Under the pieces are notes generated by a model. It was not told the DNA's origin. It did not search any database and was given only the letters and a program-made list of their open reading frames with translations. Shown in pieces: positions 6,497-15,943 of a stretch of 53,984 bases of DNA. The stretch lies in contig QKIQ01000033.1 of assembly GCA_003249555.1 (NCBI GenBank), positions 1 through 53,984 on the forward strand, read 5' to 3'. The position numbers and the translations under genes are program-made. Position 1 is the first letter of the stretch. Each line of letters begins with the position of its first letter. This DNA is from Clostridia bacterium. Its GTDB lineage: Bacteria; Bacillota; Clostridia; Christensenellales; SZUA-584.

Positions 6497-7678
6497 ATGG
6501 CAGTCAGGAGAAGACCGAGAACAAAGTTTTATTTTGTATTGGGCGCAATAGTTGTGGCCATCGCGGTGATACTTGTGCTGTTGCTGGGAACGCCGCATAC
6601 GGTGGCCGTTGAGTGGTCCAGCGCCGAGTTTGATAACAGCTTCGATATGCTGATTGTGCGTGACGAAATTGTCTATGAAGCTAAGAATTATGGCAAGACG
6701 AACTATATTGCAGTGGAAGGGCAGTTGGTCAATGTGGGAGATCCCATTGCTGAGGTGTATGAATGGGGCTACAACGACGAAACGCTCTCGAAGCTGCTGG
6801 AACTGCAAAAAACGATTATGCAGTATCAGATGGATGTCATCCGCGCGGATGTCATTGACGACGCGCTGATTGATATCAACAATCGAATTGATGCCAAGGC
6901 AACGGAGATTCAACAGGCTATATTTGACAACAACTCTTCAGTTTTGCTTTTGCTTCAGCGTGACATGGAAGCGTTGCTGGATGAGCGCATGGCATACCTG
7001 AGGAAAAACACAATGTCCGATGAGCAACTCTCGGACTACTACACACAGGAATCCGAGCTGCTCACGCGTTTTGCAAAATGGCGAAGTGAGCTTAACGCCA
7101 ATGAAAGCGGTATTGTGAGTTTTTACTTTGACGGCTGCGAAGCGCTGATGAATAAGCAGAACATAGGCGGCTTCACTAAAGAAGCGCTCGAAGAGGTGTT
7201 CGAAGGAAAAACGATCGAGATACCCGAGAAGGATAAGGCATATGCACCGCTGTACCGTGTGGTGAATGGGAATGAATGGTATGTGGTGCTGCTTTCGGAA
7301 AAGAGCATTCCAGAGATGCATCTCGGCAACAGCTTTTCGATCATCTTTGAGGATTATCTCGATACACAGTATACCGGTCTTGTCTATGACGTATCGGTGC
7401 TTGAACAAAACGCAGGATACGTGTATACTATAATAATACAGGATAATATTGGTCCGTTGCTGGGGGAGCGGCGTGTGTCTGCGCGGCTTTACGGCGTGCA
7501 GGAGAGCTTGAGTATCCCCAAAAGCAGCGTCAAGACGGTGGACAAGGTTGATTACGTGGAAACCATAGAGGGAGAGTATGTACCTGTTCTCGTCATAGCT
7601 GATAAAGGCGATAAGGTTCTTGTCCAGACTTATCAGGGCCAAGCGGCACTGGAGATTGGACAGCTTATCAGAAGGTAG
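6497..7678 (+). CDS. HlyD-like membrane-anchored protein upstream of yggS
   Basis: A 393-residue protein with a short basic N-terminus, one transmembrane helix (about residues 12-31) and a long extracytoplasmic part. That part contains a beta-rich biotinyl-lipoyl-like segment (VEGQLVNVGDPIAEVY, residues 75-90), a helical hairpin (about 95-200) and a C-terminal beta domain. This matches the HlyD-like efflux-adaptor proteins commonly found just before yggS-sepF in Clostridia. No transporter subunit is adjacent, so an export role is uncertain; a cell-envelope or division role is possible from context. The start ATG 6497 follows GGAAGGGGATTGA. Confidence 0.65.
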   Translation: MAVRRRPRTKFYFVLGAIVVAIAVILVLLLGTPHTVAVEWSSAEFDNSFDMLIVRDEIVYEAKNYGKTNYIAVEGQLVNVGDPIAEVYEWGYNDETLSKLLELQKTIMQYQMDVIRADVIDDALIDINNRIDAKATEIQQAIFDNNSSVLLLLQRDMEALLDERMAYLRKNTMSDEQLSDYYTQESELLTRFAKWRSELNANESGIVSFYFDGCEALMNKQNIGGFTKEALEEVFEGKTIEIPEKDKAYAPLYRVVNGNEWYVVLLSEKSIPEMHLGNSFSIIFEDYLDTQYTGLVYDVSVLEQNAGYVYTIIIQDNIGPLLGERRVSARLYGVQESLSIPKSSVKTVDKVDYVETIEGEYVPVLVIADKGDKVLVQTYQGQAALEIGQLIRR

Positions 7679-7695
7679 TAAATTTGGAGTCATCA

Positions 7696-8379
7696 ATGAC
7701 AGATATCGCAAAGAATATCGAAATAATCGAAGAAAGGGTTGATGCCAGCGCAAAAAAGACCGGGAGGAGAAGAAGCGATATTACAATTGTAGCGGTCAGC
7801 AAAACGGTGGACGCTTATGCCGTTGAACAGGCTGTAAAAGCCGGCATGCGGGATTTTGGCGAAAATTATGTTCAGGAGTATCTGAAAAAACGTGAGGTGC
7901 TTAACGATACATTAAACTGGCATATCATCGGACCTCTGCAAAGTAATAAGGTCAAGTATATCCTTGACGGGGTATGCTTGCTACATTCGCTGGACAGGCT
8001 ATCTCTGGCGCAGGAGATTGAAAGACAGTGCGAAAATAAAGGCACGCAAATCTCTGCGCTTGTGCAGTTGAATATCGGAAAAGAACCGACGAAGTCGGGC
8101 ATATATGAAGAGGATCTGCAGTGCTTTATACAAGATGCGTCTGTGATGAGGAGGATCCGCTTAAAAGGACTGATGGCAATACCGCCGGCGGCCTTTCAAG
8201 CGGATGACAACAGGCCGTATTTTGAGAAATTGCGCAGGCTCTTCGACCGCTGTAAGGCGGAGTATCCCGAGTTTGAATACCTATCTATGGGTATGTCGGA
8301 CGATTTTGAGGCTGCGATTGAAGAGGGCTCAAATGTGGTCAGGATTGGAACGGCTGTGTTTGGAGCGAGGTCAAATTAA
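7696..8379 (+). CDS. YggS/YlmE-family pyridoxal-phosphate-binding protein
   Basis: A 227-residue PLPBP homologue that binds PLP and helps vitamin B6 and amino-acid homeostasis; no enzymatic activity is established for the family. The PLP lysine is in IVAVSKTVDA (near residue 33). Other family motifs are GENYVQEY, WHIIGPLQSNK, GLMAIPP and SMGMSDDFEAAI. A TTG at 7684 is in frame, but GGAG at 7686-7689 is correctly spaced only for ATG 7696. It lies in the conserved yggS-sepF-divIVA cluster. Confidence 0.92.
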   Translation: MTDIAKNIEIIEERVDASAKKTGRRRSDITIVAVSKTVDAYAVEQAVKAGMRDFGENYVQEYLKKREVLNDTLNWHIIGPLQSNKVKYILDGVCLLHSLDRLSLAQEIERQCENKGTQISALVQLNIGKEPTKSGIYEEDLQCFIQDASVMRRIRLKGLMAIPPAAFQADDNRPYFEKLRRLFDRCKAEYPEFEYLSMGMSDDFEAAIEEGSNVVRIGTAVFGARSN

Positions 8380-8403
8380 AAATTTTCAGGGGGTTACAAT
8401 AAC

Positions 8404-8868
8404 ATGGCGAGAGGTTTTTTCAACCGTATTTTAGATGCGGTAGGTCTTGAAGAGGAAGAATTTGAAGGTGAAGAGATGATGGACGAAGAAGAAGGTTTCT
8501 TTGAAGATGAATTGGAAGAGCCAGAGGAGGAACAGCGGTTTTCTCGTAGAAAACAGCCCAAAGTGGTAGGTCTTCCAAATTCGGCAGCAAAGATGCGCAT
8601 GCTGGTATTTCAGCCCAGCAGCTATGAGGAAGCCGAGTGCATCATCGATAATTTAAAGGCCAGAAAACCGGTGATTATGAATTTGGATGATCTTGATGTG
8701 GAGCTTGGCCAACGGATACTGGATTTTGTCGGCGGCGCGGTTTATTCTTTAAACGGCGATATTAAAAAGGTCGCAAGGAGCATTTTTGTGGTAGCACCGT
8801 CTAATGTGGATGTTGCACAGAGTGTGGATGAGCGCGGCAGCCGTGAAGGTTTTAAAAAATTCGAATGA
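8404..8868 (+). CDS. sepF: Cell division protein SepF
   Basis: A 154-residue FtsZ-binding membrane anchor. The N-terminal amphipathic helix (MARGFFNRILDAVGL) targets the membrane. A very acidic linker follows (residues 17-45, mostly Glu/Asp), then the SepF core (about 65-140) with FQPSSYEEAECIIDNLK and the LDFVGGAVYSLNGDI glycine turn needed for polymerisation. A good ribosome-binding site (AGGGGG) precedes the ATG. SepF aligns FtsZ filaments during septation in Firmicutes. Confidence 0.95.
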   Translation: MARGFFNRILDAVGLEEEEFEGEEMMDEEEGFFEDELEEPEEEQRFSRRKQPKVVGLPNSAAKMRMLVFQPSSYEEAECIIDNLKARKPVIMNLDDLDVELGQRILDFVGGAVYSLNGDIKKVARSIFVVAPSNVDVAQSVDERGSREGFKKFE

Positions 8869-8889
8869 TGATTAATACAAAACGATGAT

Positions 8890-8919
8890 GACATGCCGCA
8901 AGATGCCTTGTGGCATGTC
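8890..8919. other. Strong stem-loop in the sepF-divIVA gap
   Basis: Bases 8890-8902 pair with 8907-8919 (13 base pairs, one G-U) around a 4-base loop. There is no T-run afterwards, so it is not a classical terminator. The 122-base gap is where ylmG and ylmH sit in many relatives; neither is present here. Confidence 0.5.
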
Positions 8920-8990
8920 GCGCATAGACGCGGGCTTTGTGGATATATTAAATCTGAAGCCTGCGATCATGATGGAAAGGGGAAATCTGC

Positions 8991-9878
8991 GTGCCTTTAA
9001 CCGTTAGGGATATGTTAGAAAAAACGTTTAAAAGGTCTTTTAAAGGGTATGACGAAGACGAAGTCGATAAGTTTTTAGACCAGATTATCGATGAATTTAA
9101 GCTGTTACAGAATGAAGTCGCTTCCTTAAGAACTGAGCTTGCCGAAGCCAAAGAGCAAGTTGGCAAGGTGAAACATACAGAAGAGACCATTATGAATACA
9201 CTGGTCAGTGCTCAAAAGTCATCTGAACGCATGGCTAACGAAGCCAAGCGAAAAGCAGAAGTGATTATCAGCAGCGCGGAAGCCACGGCCAAACAGAAGG
9301 CTGAGCAGACGCTTCGCGAACTTGATGAGGCAAAGAGCAAAATTGAAGAGCTGAAAAGTTGCGCCCAAGGGTTTGCGACAAGTTTCGCAAGCATGGTCAA
9401 CGCGCAGGCGGCTTATTTTGAAAAGACATACAAGAGTTATTTCGGACAGGACTTTATGCCTCTTGGCGGCATCAATACCGATGCCCTGGAAAAGCTTGAT
9501 AAAGAAATCGCGCAAAGTCTTGAAGAAATGGGTGCTTCAGAGAAGGAGGATGAGCAGCCTGCTCCAAAAGACCCGGATGATGACAGCGACGGATTGGCTG
9601 ATGAAGACAACGGCGGTGAAGATAAAACAGAAAGTGCCGATGATAAGTCTGGATATATGGAACTTTTCGAGATAAACAAGATGCTCAGTGATATCGAAGA
9701 CGGCAATGAACCTCTGGAAAGCTTAGAAGATAGCGATGACACGATAAACAGGCAAAAGTACAGCGATTATTCATGGTTGTATGAAAGCGGCGGCAAGACG
9801 GACGATAACGATGTGTCATTTAAGGAGCCAAAGGACAAAGAAGAGCTTAAGTCGCTGATTGACGAGATTATCGAATAG
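8991..9878 (+). CDS. divIVA: DivIVA-domain protein
   Basis: A 295-residue coiled-coil protein that recognises curved membrane. The N-terminal DivIVA motif (MPLTVRDMLEKTFKRSFKGY, then DEDEVDKFLDQI) is followed by a coiled coil (about residues 35-130). A long acidic, probably disordered tail (about 180-290) is richer in Asp/Glu than is usual for DivIVA. The start is GTG 8991 behind AAAGGGG. It organises division-site or pole proteins; the tail may recruit partners. Confidence 0.9.
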   Translation: MPLTVRDMLEKTFKRSFKGYDEDEVDKFLDQIIDEFKLLQNEVASLRTELAEAKEQVGKVKHTEETIMNTLVSAQKSSERMANEAKRKAEVIISSAEATAKQKAEQTLRELDEAKSKIEELKSCAQGFATSFASMVNAQAAYFEKTYKSYFGQDFMPLGGINTDALEKLDKEIAQSLEEMGASEKEDEQPAPKDPDDDSDGLADEDNGGEDKTESADDKSGYMELFEINKMLSDIEDGNEPLESLEDSDDTINRQKYSDYSWLYESGGKTDDNDVSFKEPKDKEELKSLIDEIIE

Positions 9879-9932
9879 CATACGAAAAGCAGCTTTGGCA
9901 ATTTGTGCAGAGCTGTTTTTTATGCTTTTTTT
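9877..9932 (+). terminator. Intrinsic terminator after divIVA
   Basis: AGCATA at 9877-9882 pairs with TATGCT at 9921-9926. An inner stem AAAAGCAGCT (9885-9894) pairs with AGCTG-TTTTT (9911-9920) with one bulge. A T-run (9926-9932) follows. It closes the HlyD-yggS-sepF-divIVA unit. Confidence 0.65.
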
Positions 9933-10007
9933 GCGCTTGTCAATATTAAAAACACATAATGTATGATTCTGCGTGATTCATCCACACTAACCTTAAAGGG
10001 GATGTGT

Positions 10008-10304
10008 ATGCGCAGAAGAAAAGCAATGTGCGGTCTTGGTAAGCGCCTTAATGAGCTTTCACTGATGCTTGAGAAGCTTAAACTGGCCGATTATTTAAAA
10101 CATTTGAATAACACAAGACGCATGGTATGGGTTAACTTTATTAGCGGGCTTGCGAGAGGATTTGGCATCGCTGTGGGGTTTACGCTGCTTGGCGCTTTGG
10201 TTATCTATTTGCTTCAGCAATCATTTCTTAACAACCTGCCCGTCATCGGTGAGTTTATCGCTGATATTGTTGAGATTGCCAATGAAAGGCTCAAGCTGCG
10301 CTAA
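10008..10304 (+). CDS. DUF5665-family small membrane protein
   Basis: A 98-residue protein with the pattern of DUF5665: an N-terminal amphipathic region (KRLNELSLMLEKLKLADYL), the motif VWVNFISGLARGFGIAVGFT leading into one transmembrane helix (about residues 48-72), and a short hydrophobic tail. Function is unknown. An in-frame ATG at 9963 gives a longer product, but AAAGGGG at 9995-10001 is well placed only for ATG 10008. Confidence 0.75.
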   Translation: MRRRKAMCGLGKRLNELSLMLEKLKLADYLKHLNNTRRMVWVNFISGLARGFGIAVGFTLLGALVIYLLQQSFLNNLPVIGEFIADIVEIANERLKLR

Positions 10305-10353
10305 AAATATAATACGAGGGCACAGAGTTCTAAGAAGCTTAACAATCTTGCAA

Positions 10354-10381
10354 TTGAAATATTTACAGGGTTTGCTATAAT
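10354..10381 (+). promoter_or_regulatory. Sigma-A promoter of the glycosyltransferase gene
   Basis: TTGAAA (10354-10359), 16-base spacer, perfect TATAAT (10376-10381). It lies 60 bases before the ATG at 10442, which has a GAGGAGG ribosome-binding site. Confidence 0.6.
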
Positions 10382-10441
10382 GGTGTGGGCTCATTGTTGC
10401 CAAAAGAAAAAAACAGGCAGCAAAATAGAGGAGGCTTTTTA

Positions 10442-11623
10442 ATGAAATTAACAATCGGGCAATTCAACGAATCATTCCCCCCTATTGTTGACGGGGTCGC
10501 CAATGTGGTTCTCAACTATGCCCGCTGTCTTAACAATGATCAAAATGCATGCTGCGTGGTGACGCCAAAACATCCGGATGCGCAAGATGATTATGGTTTC
10601 GATGTTCACCGTTTTGGGTCGATTAAGGTACCGACGCGCAATGAATACCGAGTGGGTATGCCGCAGATGTCTACATCTTTCTGGGTGGGTCTAAAAAAAA
10701 TACCGTTTGATATTGTGCACGCACATTGCCCTTTCAGCTCCGGAATCGCAGCCCGCAGTATTGCGCGCAAGCGCGGCATTCCTTTTGTGGCCACATTCCA
10801 TTCCAAATATAAGGACGATTTTAAAGCCGCAATTAAATCAGATAAAATCGTGGAAAATATATTGCTCAAAATTGCCGGCTTTTATGAATCCGCGGATGAA
10901 GTATGGATTGTCAATGAAGCGTCTTTAGACACGCTGCGTGAATACGGTTTTCGCGGTGATGTGCATGTAATGGAGAACGGATGTGATATCGAACCCAAAT
11001 ATGCCACGGAGCCGGTGCTCGGCGAAGTCAATAAACGGTTCGGGCTTAAGCCTGATGAGCCGCTTTTCATGTATATCGGTCAGCATGTTTGGCAAAAGAA
11101 TTTAAAAATGGTGATTGAGGCGCTGGGTAAATTAAAGGCTGACGGTGAGCGCTTTCATATGCTGTTTGTGGGTGACGGAGCGAAGCGTGCCGATATGGAG
11201 CAAATGGTGGCAGAGCTTAACCTTGCTGACTCGGTGACATTCACGGGTAGAATACGCGACAGAGACACTGTCGCCAAAATCTATCTACGCAGTAGCGCGA
11301 TGCTTTTTCCGTCCCTATATGATACGTCTTCCCTTGTGCCGCGTGAAGCCGCTGCCTGCGGTTGTCCCACTGTGTTTGTGAAAGGAGCCAGCACATCACA
11401 GGGGATTACGGAGCAAAACGGTTTTTTAATTGAAAACAAGACAGAGTCTTTGGCCGATACTGTACGTCGTATCATTCATGAGCCTGAAATGGCGAAGTGT
11501 GTGGGCGAGTCGGCAAGGCAGACGATTTACCGTTCGTGGCAAGATGCTGTCAAAATCGCATATGAAAGATATTTATATTTAATTGATGTAAATAAGAGCA
11601 GACTCGCCAAGCGTGCAGAGTAG
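10442..11623 (+). CDS. GT4-family glycosyltransferase
   Basis: A 393-residue GT-B glycosyltransferase. The N-terminal domain opens with FNESFPPIVDGVANVV, the glycine-bearing acceptor loop found in lipid-directed GT4 enzymes such as diacylglycerol glucosyltransferases. DIVHAHCPF and FHSKYKDD follow. The C-terminal domain has YIGQHVWQKN, FVGDGAKR and a donor-binding PREAAACGCP that replaces the more usual EAMA-G-P. The acceptor cannot be fixed from sequence; a glycolipid of the envelope is a reasonable inference given the flippase-like gene next door. Confidence 0.82.
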   Translation: MKLTIGQFNESFPPIVDGVANVVLNYARCLNNDQNACCVVTPKHPDAQDDYGFDVHRFGSIKVPTRNEYRVGMPQMSTSFWVGLKKIPFDIVHAHCPFSSGIAARSIARKRGIPFVATFHSKYKDDFKAAIKSDKIVENILLKIAGFYESADEVWIVNEASLDTLREYGFRGDVHVMENGCDIEPKYATEPVLGEVNKRFGLKPDEPLFMYIGQHVWQKNLKMVIEALGKLKADGERFHMLFVGDGAKRADMEQMVAELNLADSVTFTGRIRDRDTVAKIYLRSSAMLFPSLYDTSSLVPREAAACGCPTVFVKGASTSQGITEQNGFLIENKTESLADTVRRIIHEPEMAKCVGESARQTIYRSWQDAVKIAYERYLYLIDVNKSRLAKRAE

Positions 11624-11698
11624 GGCATGCAGTGCGCAGTTCATTTATATTTTCCTATACCATAGATGGAAAAATGGTAATAATTGCCGAAGCGCGGC

Positions 11699-11727
11699 TT
11701 GATTTTGGTTTGATTATTTGATATGAT
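11699..11727 (+). promoter_or_regulatory. Sigma-A promoter of the flippase-like gene
   Basis: TTGATT (11699-11704), 17-base spacer, TATGAT (11722-11727), followed by TGGAGGG and ATG 11755. Confidence 0.5.
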
Positions 11728-11754
11728 GCAGACAATGTTTTTTGTGGAGGGTCA

Positions 11755-12804
11755 ATGGCAAAAAAGAAGAAGACTCGCTTGTTTAGTCTTATATACATTG
11801 GCGTAACAATTGTTGCAATCGTGCTCATCGGGCTATTTGCTGATGTGAATGACATTGCTGATGCTTTTGAGAGGTTTTCTGTATGGTGGCTGCTTGCGTG
11901 TCTTGGAGCACTGCTGCTTTACTGGCTGACGGACGGTTTGCTGCTTCATGATATTACAGCTTATATGTATAAAAGAGAGCCGTTGGCACGGTCAATTAAA
12001 ATAGGGCTGATTGGTCTGTATTATGGTGCGGTTACGCCTTTGGCATCGGGCGGTCAGCCTATGCAGGTTGTATACATGAAACGCAACAAAATGCCTGTTG
12101 GCACGGCCACGTGTATTGTATGCATCAAGTTTGTGATATACGAGCTGTCTTTATGCGCGATTTATGTCATTGCTATGCTGTTTAGAGGTGTCTATTACTA
12201 TACAAACTTTCATGAAGCGTTTTGGCTGGCAACTTTTGGTTTTGTTATTAACCTTGCATCAGTATTTTTTATTATATTGACAATTGTCAACAAAAAACTC
12301 GTTTTTAGGATTGGCTGTTGGCTGATACGCATACTTGCGCGAGTGAAGGCAGTTACGGATAGGGATAAAACGCTTGCCAACTTTGAAAAAACAATTGACG
12401 ATTACCATACAGCCGCCTCTTACATTTCACGCTATAAACTGCGCGCCGTTGGTTCGTTCCTGATATCGTTTGTCAATCTTGTGTTTTTCTTCGTTATTCC
12501 GTATCTTGTGTACTTAGCGTTTGGAAACCGAGAGTTTAATCTGCTTGATATATTCACAATGCAGGCGTTTGTCTATCTTGCTGTGTCGTTTGTGCCAACA
12601 CCGGGCGGCAGCGGTGCGGCGGAAGGTGGATTCCTTCTTTTCTTTCGGCCTTTTTTCGGCGGTTCAACTTATATTGCTATGTTGATCTGGCGATCGTTAA
12701 CCTATTATCTTATGCTGCTTGTGGGCAGCCTGCTTGTTGTGTTCAACGAAGTGCTTTCTATGCGGCGTATAAAAAACGAGCAGGCTGAAGAGACCGAAAA
12801 CTAA
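11755..12804 (+). CDS. Lysylphosphatidylglycerol synthase TM region / UPF0104-family membrane protein
   Basis: A 349-residue polytopic protein with about eight hydrophobic segments. Family-typical polar motifs are present: LYYGAVTPLASGGQPMQVVYMK near residues 85-110 and FVPTPGGSGAAEGGF near residues 280-295. This is the flippase-like (MprF N-terminal) domain without a soluble aminoacyl transferase domain, so it probably moves or exposes a lipid rather than synthesising lysyl-PG. It follows the GT4 gene under its own promoter. Confidence 0.85.
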   Translation: MAKKKKTRLFSLIYIGVTIVAIVLIGLFADVNDIADAFERFSVWWLLACLGALLLYWLTDGLLLHDITAYMYKREPLARSIKIGLIGLYYGAVTPLASGGQPMQVVYMKRNKMPVGTATCIVCIKFVIYELSLCAIYVIAMLFRGVYYYTNFHEAFWLATFGFVINLASVFFIILTIVNKKLVFRIGCWLIRILARVKAVTDRDKTLANFEKTIDDYHTAASYISRYKLRAVGSFLISFVNLVFFFVIPYLVYLAFGNREFNLLDIFTMQAFVYLAVSFVPTPGGSGAAEGGFLLFFRPFFGGSTYIAMLIWRSLTYYLMLLVGSLLVVFNEVLSMRRIKNEQAEETEN

Positions 12805-12965
12805 GTAATAATGATAAAAGCAGCCGCTTACTCCGTGTGTTCTCGCTGGGGGGCGTTTTTTCCAAATGGTTTTCCGGCAGCCGATTATAGATGAACGTCT
12901 TATTACGCTCACGCTTTGCCTCTTGAAATGGCCATGGAATGGGCTGTTTAATGCGAATAAATCTG

Positions 12966-12994
12966 TTGATTAATAAAAACCCCTATGCTATAAT
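12966..12994 (+). promoter_or_regulatory. Sigma-A promoter of rpsB-tsf
   Basis: TTGATT (12966-12971), 17-base spacer, perfect TATAAT (12989-12994). About 100 bases of leader follow before rpsB. Confidence 0.65.
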
Positions 12995-13012
12995 CTCAAA
13001 TGTATGTCACAC

Positions 13013-13071
13013 CATCGCCGATTTTTGCATTCGTGCCCATAAAATGGGTTTTGCAAAAAAGCGACGCGATG
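13013..13071 (+). promoter_or_regulatory. Structured rpsB leader, probable S2 autoregulatory RNA
   Basis: Three nested stems are visible: CATCGC (13013-13018) with GCGATG (13066-13071), TTTTTGCA (13022-13029) with TGCAAAAA (13052-13059), and CCCAT (13036-13040) with ATGGG (13044-13048). The structure ends just before the ribosome-binding region of rpsB. S2 autoregulation through leader RNA is known in bacteria; assignment here is by position and structure only. Confidence 0.5.
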
Positions 13072-13096
13072 GGAGGATAAAAACGAGGAGGAAATT

Positions 13097-13876
13097 ATGT
13101 CAGTCATTTCAATGAAACAGCTTTTAGAAGCGGGTGTTCATTTCGGACACCAGACCAGACGCTGGAACCCCAAAATGAAGAAGTACATTTTCACGGAGCG
13201 CAACGGCATCTATATCATCGATCTGCAGAAAACAGTGAAGATGGTCGAGCACGCGTATTTTTTTGTTCGCGATGCGGTCATGGACGGAAAAACTGTTCTT
13301 TTTGTGGGAACCAAGAAACAGGCACAGGAATCTATTGAACAGGAAGCCAAACGCTGCGGCATGTACTACGTGAGCCAGAGATGGCTCGGCGGTATGCTGA
13401 CCAACTTTAAAACAATTCGCAGCCGTGTGAAAAGGCTTGAGAAAATCGAACAGATGGAGCAAAATGGCGAGTTCGCGCTGCTTCCCAAAAAGGAAGTTAT
13501 TAAGCTTCGCCACGAGCATGAAAAGCTCCAAAAGAATCTCGGCGGAATCCGGGACATGAAGGAACTGCCCGGCGTGATCTTCATTGTCGATCCGCGTAAA
13601 GAACGTATTGCAATTGCTGAAGCCAAAACGCTTGGCATACCGCTGGTCGGTATTGTGGACACCAACTGCGATCCTGATGAGATCGATTATGTGATTCCCG
13701 GCAACGACGATGCGATTCGTGCGGTCAAGCTGCTTGCTTCCAAGATCGCGGATGCCTGCCTTGAAGCAAAACAGGGCGAACAGCTTGTTGACCCCACGGC
13801 CGAGACAGCCGCTGAGGAAGCTAACGTTGAAGAGGGCGATATGGCTTTTGAAGACACGGACAACGAGGAGTCATAA
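13097..13876 (+). CDS. rpsB: 30S ribosomal protein S2
   Basis: A 259-residue small-subunit protein with hallmark motifs [19 protein letters not shown] near the N-terminus, [17 protein letters not shown] and [18 protein letters not shown]. The C-terminal acidic extension (after residue 230) is common in Firmicutes. It starts at ATG behind GAGGAGG and is followed by tsf 30 bases downstream, as in most bacteria. Confidence 0.98.
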   Translation: MSVISMKQLLEAGVHFGHQTRRWNPKMKKYIFTERNGIYIIDLQKTVKMVEHAYFFVRDAVMDGKTVLFVGTKKQAQESIEQEAKRCGMYYVSQRWLGGMLTNFKTIRSRVKRLEKIEQMEQNGEFALLPKKEVIKLRHEHEKLQKNLGGIRDMKELPGVIFIVDPRKERIAIAEAKTLGIPLVGIVDTNCDPDEIDYVIPGNDDAIRAVKLLASKIADACLEAKQGEQLVDPTAETAAEEANVEEGDMAFEDTDNEES

Positions 13877-13906
13877 GGCGAGAGAATTTAAGGAGTGTGT
13901 TAAGAT

Positions 13907-14554
13907 ATGATTCAAGCAAGTGATGTAAAGAGCTTAAGAGAAAAAACCGGTGCAGGTATGATGGACTGCAAAAACGCGCTGGTGCAGGCGAACGGAGATT
14001 TTGAAGAAGCCATTAAGCTACTTCGTGAAAAAGGCCTTGCGTCTGCAGCAAAAAAAGCCGGCCGTATCGCGGCTGAAGGCGTTGTAGACAGCTACATACA
14101 TCTTGGCGGCAAGATCGGCGTGTTGGTAGAAGTTAACTGCGAGACAGACTTTGTGGCCAAAACCGACCAGTTTAAGACGTTTGTCAGAGATGTGGCTATG
14201 CAAATAGCGGCATCCAATCCACTTTATGTGGAAACAAGCGAAGTGCCTGAGAACGAAATTGCTAGCGAGAAAGAAATCTTGCGTGCGCAGGCTCTGGGCG
14301 AAGGCAAGCCTGAGAAGATCGTCGATAAAATGGTCGAAGGACGCATTCAAAAGTATTACAAAGAAGTGTGCCTGCTGGAGCAGCCGTTTGTGAAAGATCA
14401 AGATAAGGCCGTAAAGGACATACTGAATGAGAAGATTGCCGAAATCGGCGAAAAGATATCGATCAGGCGCTTCGTTCGTTTTGAGATGGGCGAAGGTCTG
14501 GAAAAAAGAAAAGACGATTTTGTTGATGAGGTCATGAAACAGGCAAATTTATAA
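13907..14554 (+). CDS. tsf: Elongation factor Ts
   Basis: A 215-residue nucleotide-exchange factor for EF-Tu. It has the N-terminal UBA-like motif [19 protein letters not shown], the signature [18 protein letters not shown], and [10 protein letters not shown] near the end. It is the short Firmicute form, lacking the second half of the long dimerisation domain. Co-transcribed with rpsB and closed by a strong terminator. Confidence 0.97.
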   Translation: MIQASDVKSLREKTGAGMMDCKNALVQANGDFEEAIKLLREKGLASAAKKAGRIAAEGVVDSYIHLGGKIGVLVEVNCETDFVAKTDQFKTFVRDVAMQIAASNPLYVETSEVPENEIASEKEILRAQALGEGKPEKIVDKMVEGRIQKYYKEVCLLEQPFVKDQDKAVKDILNEKIAEIGEKISIRRFVRFEMGEGLEKRKDDFVDEVMKQANL

Positions 14555-14563
14555 AAAGAGCTT

Positions 14564-14598
14564 AAAGGGAGAGCCGATGCATGAGCTCTCCCTTTTTT
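14564..14598 (+). terminator. Intrinsic terminator after tsf
   Basis: GGGAGAGC (14567-14574) pairs perfectly with GCTCTCCC (14585-14592), flanked by A-tract and T6 (14593-14598). Confidence 0.85.
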
Positions 14599-14648
14599 CG
14601 AAGAAGCCAAAAACTGCCGATTTTGTATGAAACTAAAGGAGAAGGCTT

Positions 14649-15359
14649 ATGCCCAAATATAAACGGATCATTTTAAAGATCAGCGGAGAGGCGCTTGCCG
14701 GAAACGAAAAGTCAGGATTTGATTTTGACGTGATTAGCCTCGTAGCGGACCAGGTGATCGAAGTAGCCAAGATGGGTGTGGAGATTGGCATCATTGTGGG
14801 CGGCGGCAACATATGGCGCGGGCGCAGCGGCGTCGGAATGGACAGGACAACGGCTGACCATATGGGCATGCTCGCTACGGTTATCAACGCACTTGCCATG
14901 CAGGACGCGCTTGAAAGCAAGGGCATGCAGACGCGTGTATTGACTGCTATCGAGATGCGTCAGATTGCAGAACCTTACATTCGCCGCAGAGCGATGAGGC
15001 ATCTGGAAAAAGGCCGCGTGGTGATATTCGCCTGCGGCACAGGCAACCCTTATTTTTCAACGGACACGGCAGCGGCATTAAGAGCTGCCGAAATTGAAGC
15101 GGAGCTTATCATGCTTGCGAAGAACGTCGACGGCGTTTACGACTGCGATCCAAAGGTCAACAAAGACGCCAAAAAATATGATTTCATCAGCTACATCGAT
15201 GTGATTAATCAGGGGCTCACGGTGATGGACACCACAGCCGTGTCGCTGTGTATGGACAACAGCATTCCTATCGTGTGCTTTGGTCTGGATGCGCCAAATG
15301 GTATCAAACGCGTTGTATCGGGAGAGAACATCGGTACACGCATTAACTCAAAACCTTAA
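14649..15359 (+). CDS. pyrH: Uridylate kinase (UMP kinase)
   Basis: A 236-residue amino-acid-kinase-fold enzyme that makes UDP from UMP and ATP. Motifs: [14 protein letters not shown] (ATP loop), [19 protein letters not shown]-type region ([30 protein letters not shown]) and [14 protein letters not shown]. First gene of the pyrH-frr pair; AAAGGAG precedes the ATG. Confidence 0.97.
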   Translation: MPKYKRIILKISGEALAGNEKSGFDFDVISLVADQVIEVAKMGVEIGIIVGGGNIWRGRSGVGMDRTTADHMGMLATVINALAMQDALESKGMQTRVLTAIEMRQIAEPYIRRRAMRHLEKGRVVIFACGTGNPYFSTDTAAALRAAEIEAELIMLAKNVDGVYDCDPKVNKDAKKYDFISYIDVINQGLTVMDTTAVSLCMDNSIPIVCFGLDAPNGIKRVVSGENIGTRINSKP

Positions 15360-15379
15360 AAAATCGGGAGGTTAGAAAA

Positions 15380-15943
15380 ATGCATATCAAACATGAAGCA
15401 TTGGACACTGCAAAGGACAAAATGGAGAAAACGATTTCTGTTTTCAAAAAAGACCTGATGCATATACGTGCCGGCAGGGCGAACCCCCAGCTTCTTGACG
15501 GCATCATGGTCGACTATTACGGTACACCGACGCCGCTTAATCAGATTGGCAACATTTCGGCCCCCGAACCTCGCATGCTTGTGGTTTCGCTATGGGATCC
15601 CAAGATGATACCAGAGGTCGAAAAGGCCATCATGAAATCTGAGCTGGGTATCAATCCTGCCAACGACGGCAAGGTGATTCGGTTGGTTGTACCGGAACTC
15701 ACCGAAGAAAGACGCCGTGATATTGCTAAGTCGATACATAAAAAAGGCGAGGAAGCAAAGGTTGCGATCCGCTCGATCCGGCGTGATGCCAACGAGACAT
15801 TCAAAAAAGGGAAAAAAGCCAGCGAGATTACCGAGGACGATTTTGCTGTTCTTGAAGATGAAGTGCAAAAATACACAAACGATTATACCAAGACAATTGA
15901 TGATATGGTCAAAGATAAAGAAGCCGAGATCATGGAAGTATGA
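15380..15943 (+). CDS. frr: Ribosome recycling factor
   Basis: A 187-residue factor that with EF-G splits post-termination ribosomes. Motifs: LMHIRAGRANPQLLDGI, VDYYGTPTPLNQIGNI, KSELGINPANDGKVIRL and LTEERRRDIAKSIHKKGEEAKVAIRSIRRDA. Normal length. Its stop codon overlaps the start of the next small gene. Confidence 0.97.
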   Translation: MHIKHEALDTAKDKMEKTISVFKKDLMHIRAGRANPQLLDGIMVDYYGTPTPLNQIGNISAPEPRMLVVSLWDPKMIPEVEKAIMKSELGINPANDGKVIRLVVPELTEERRRDIAKSIHKKGEEAKVAIRSIRRDANETFKKGKKASEITEDDFAVLEDEVQKYTNDYTKTIDDMVKDKEAEIMEV

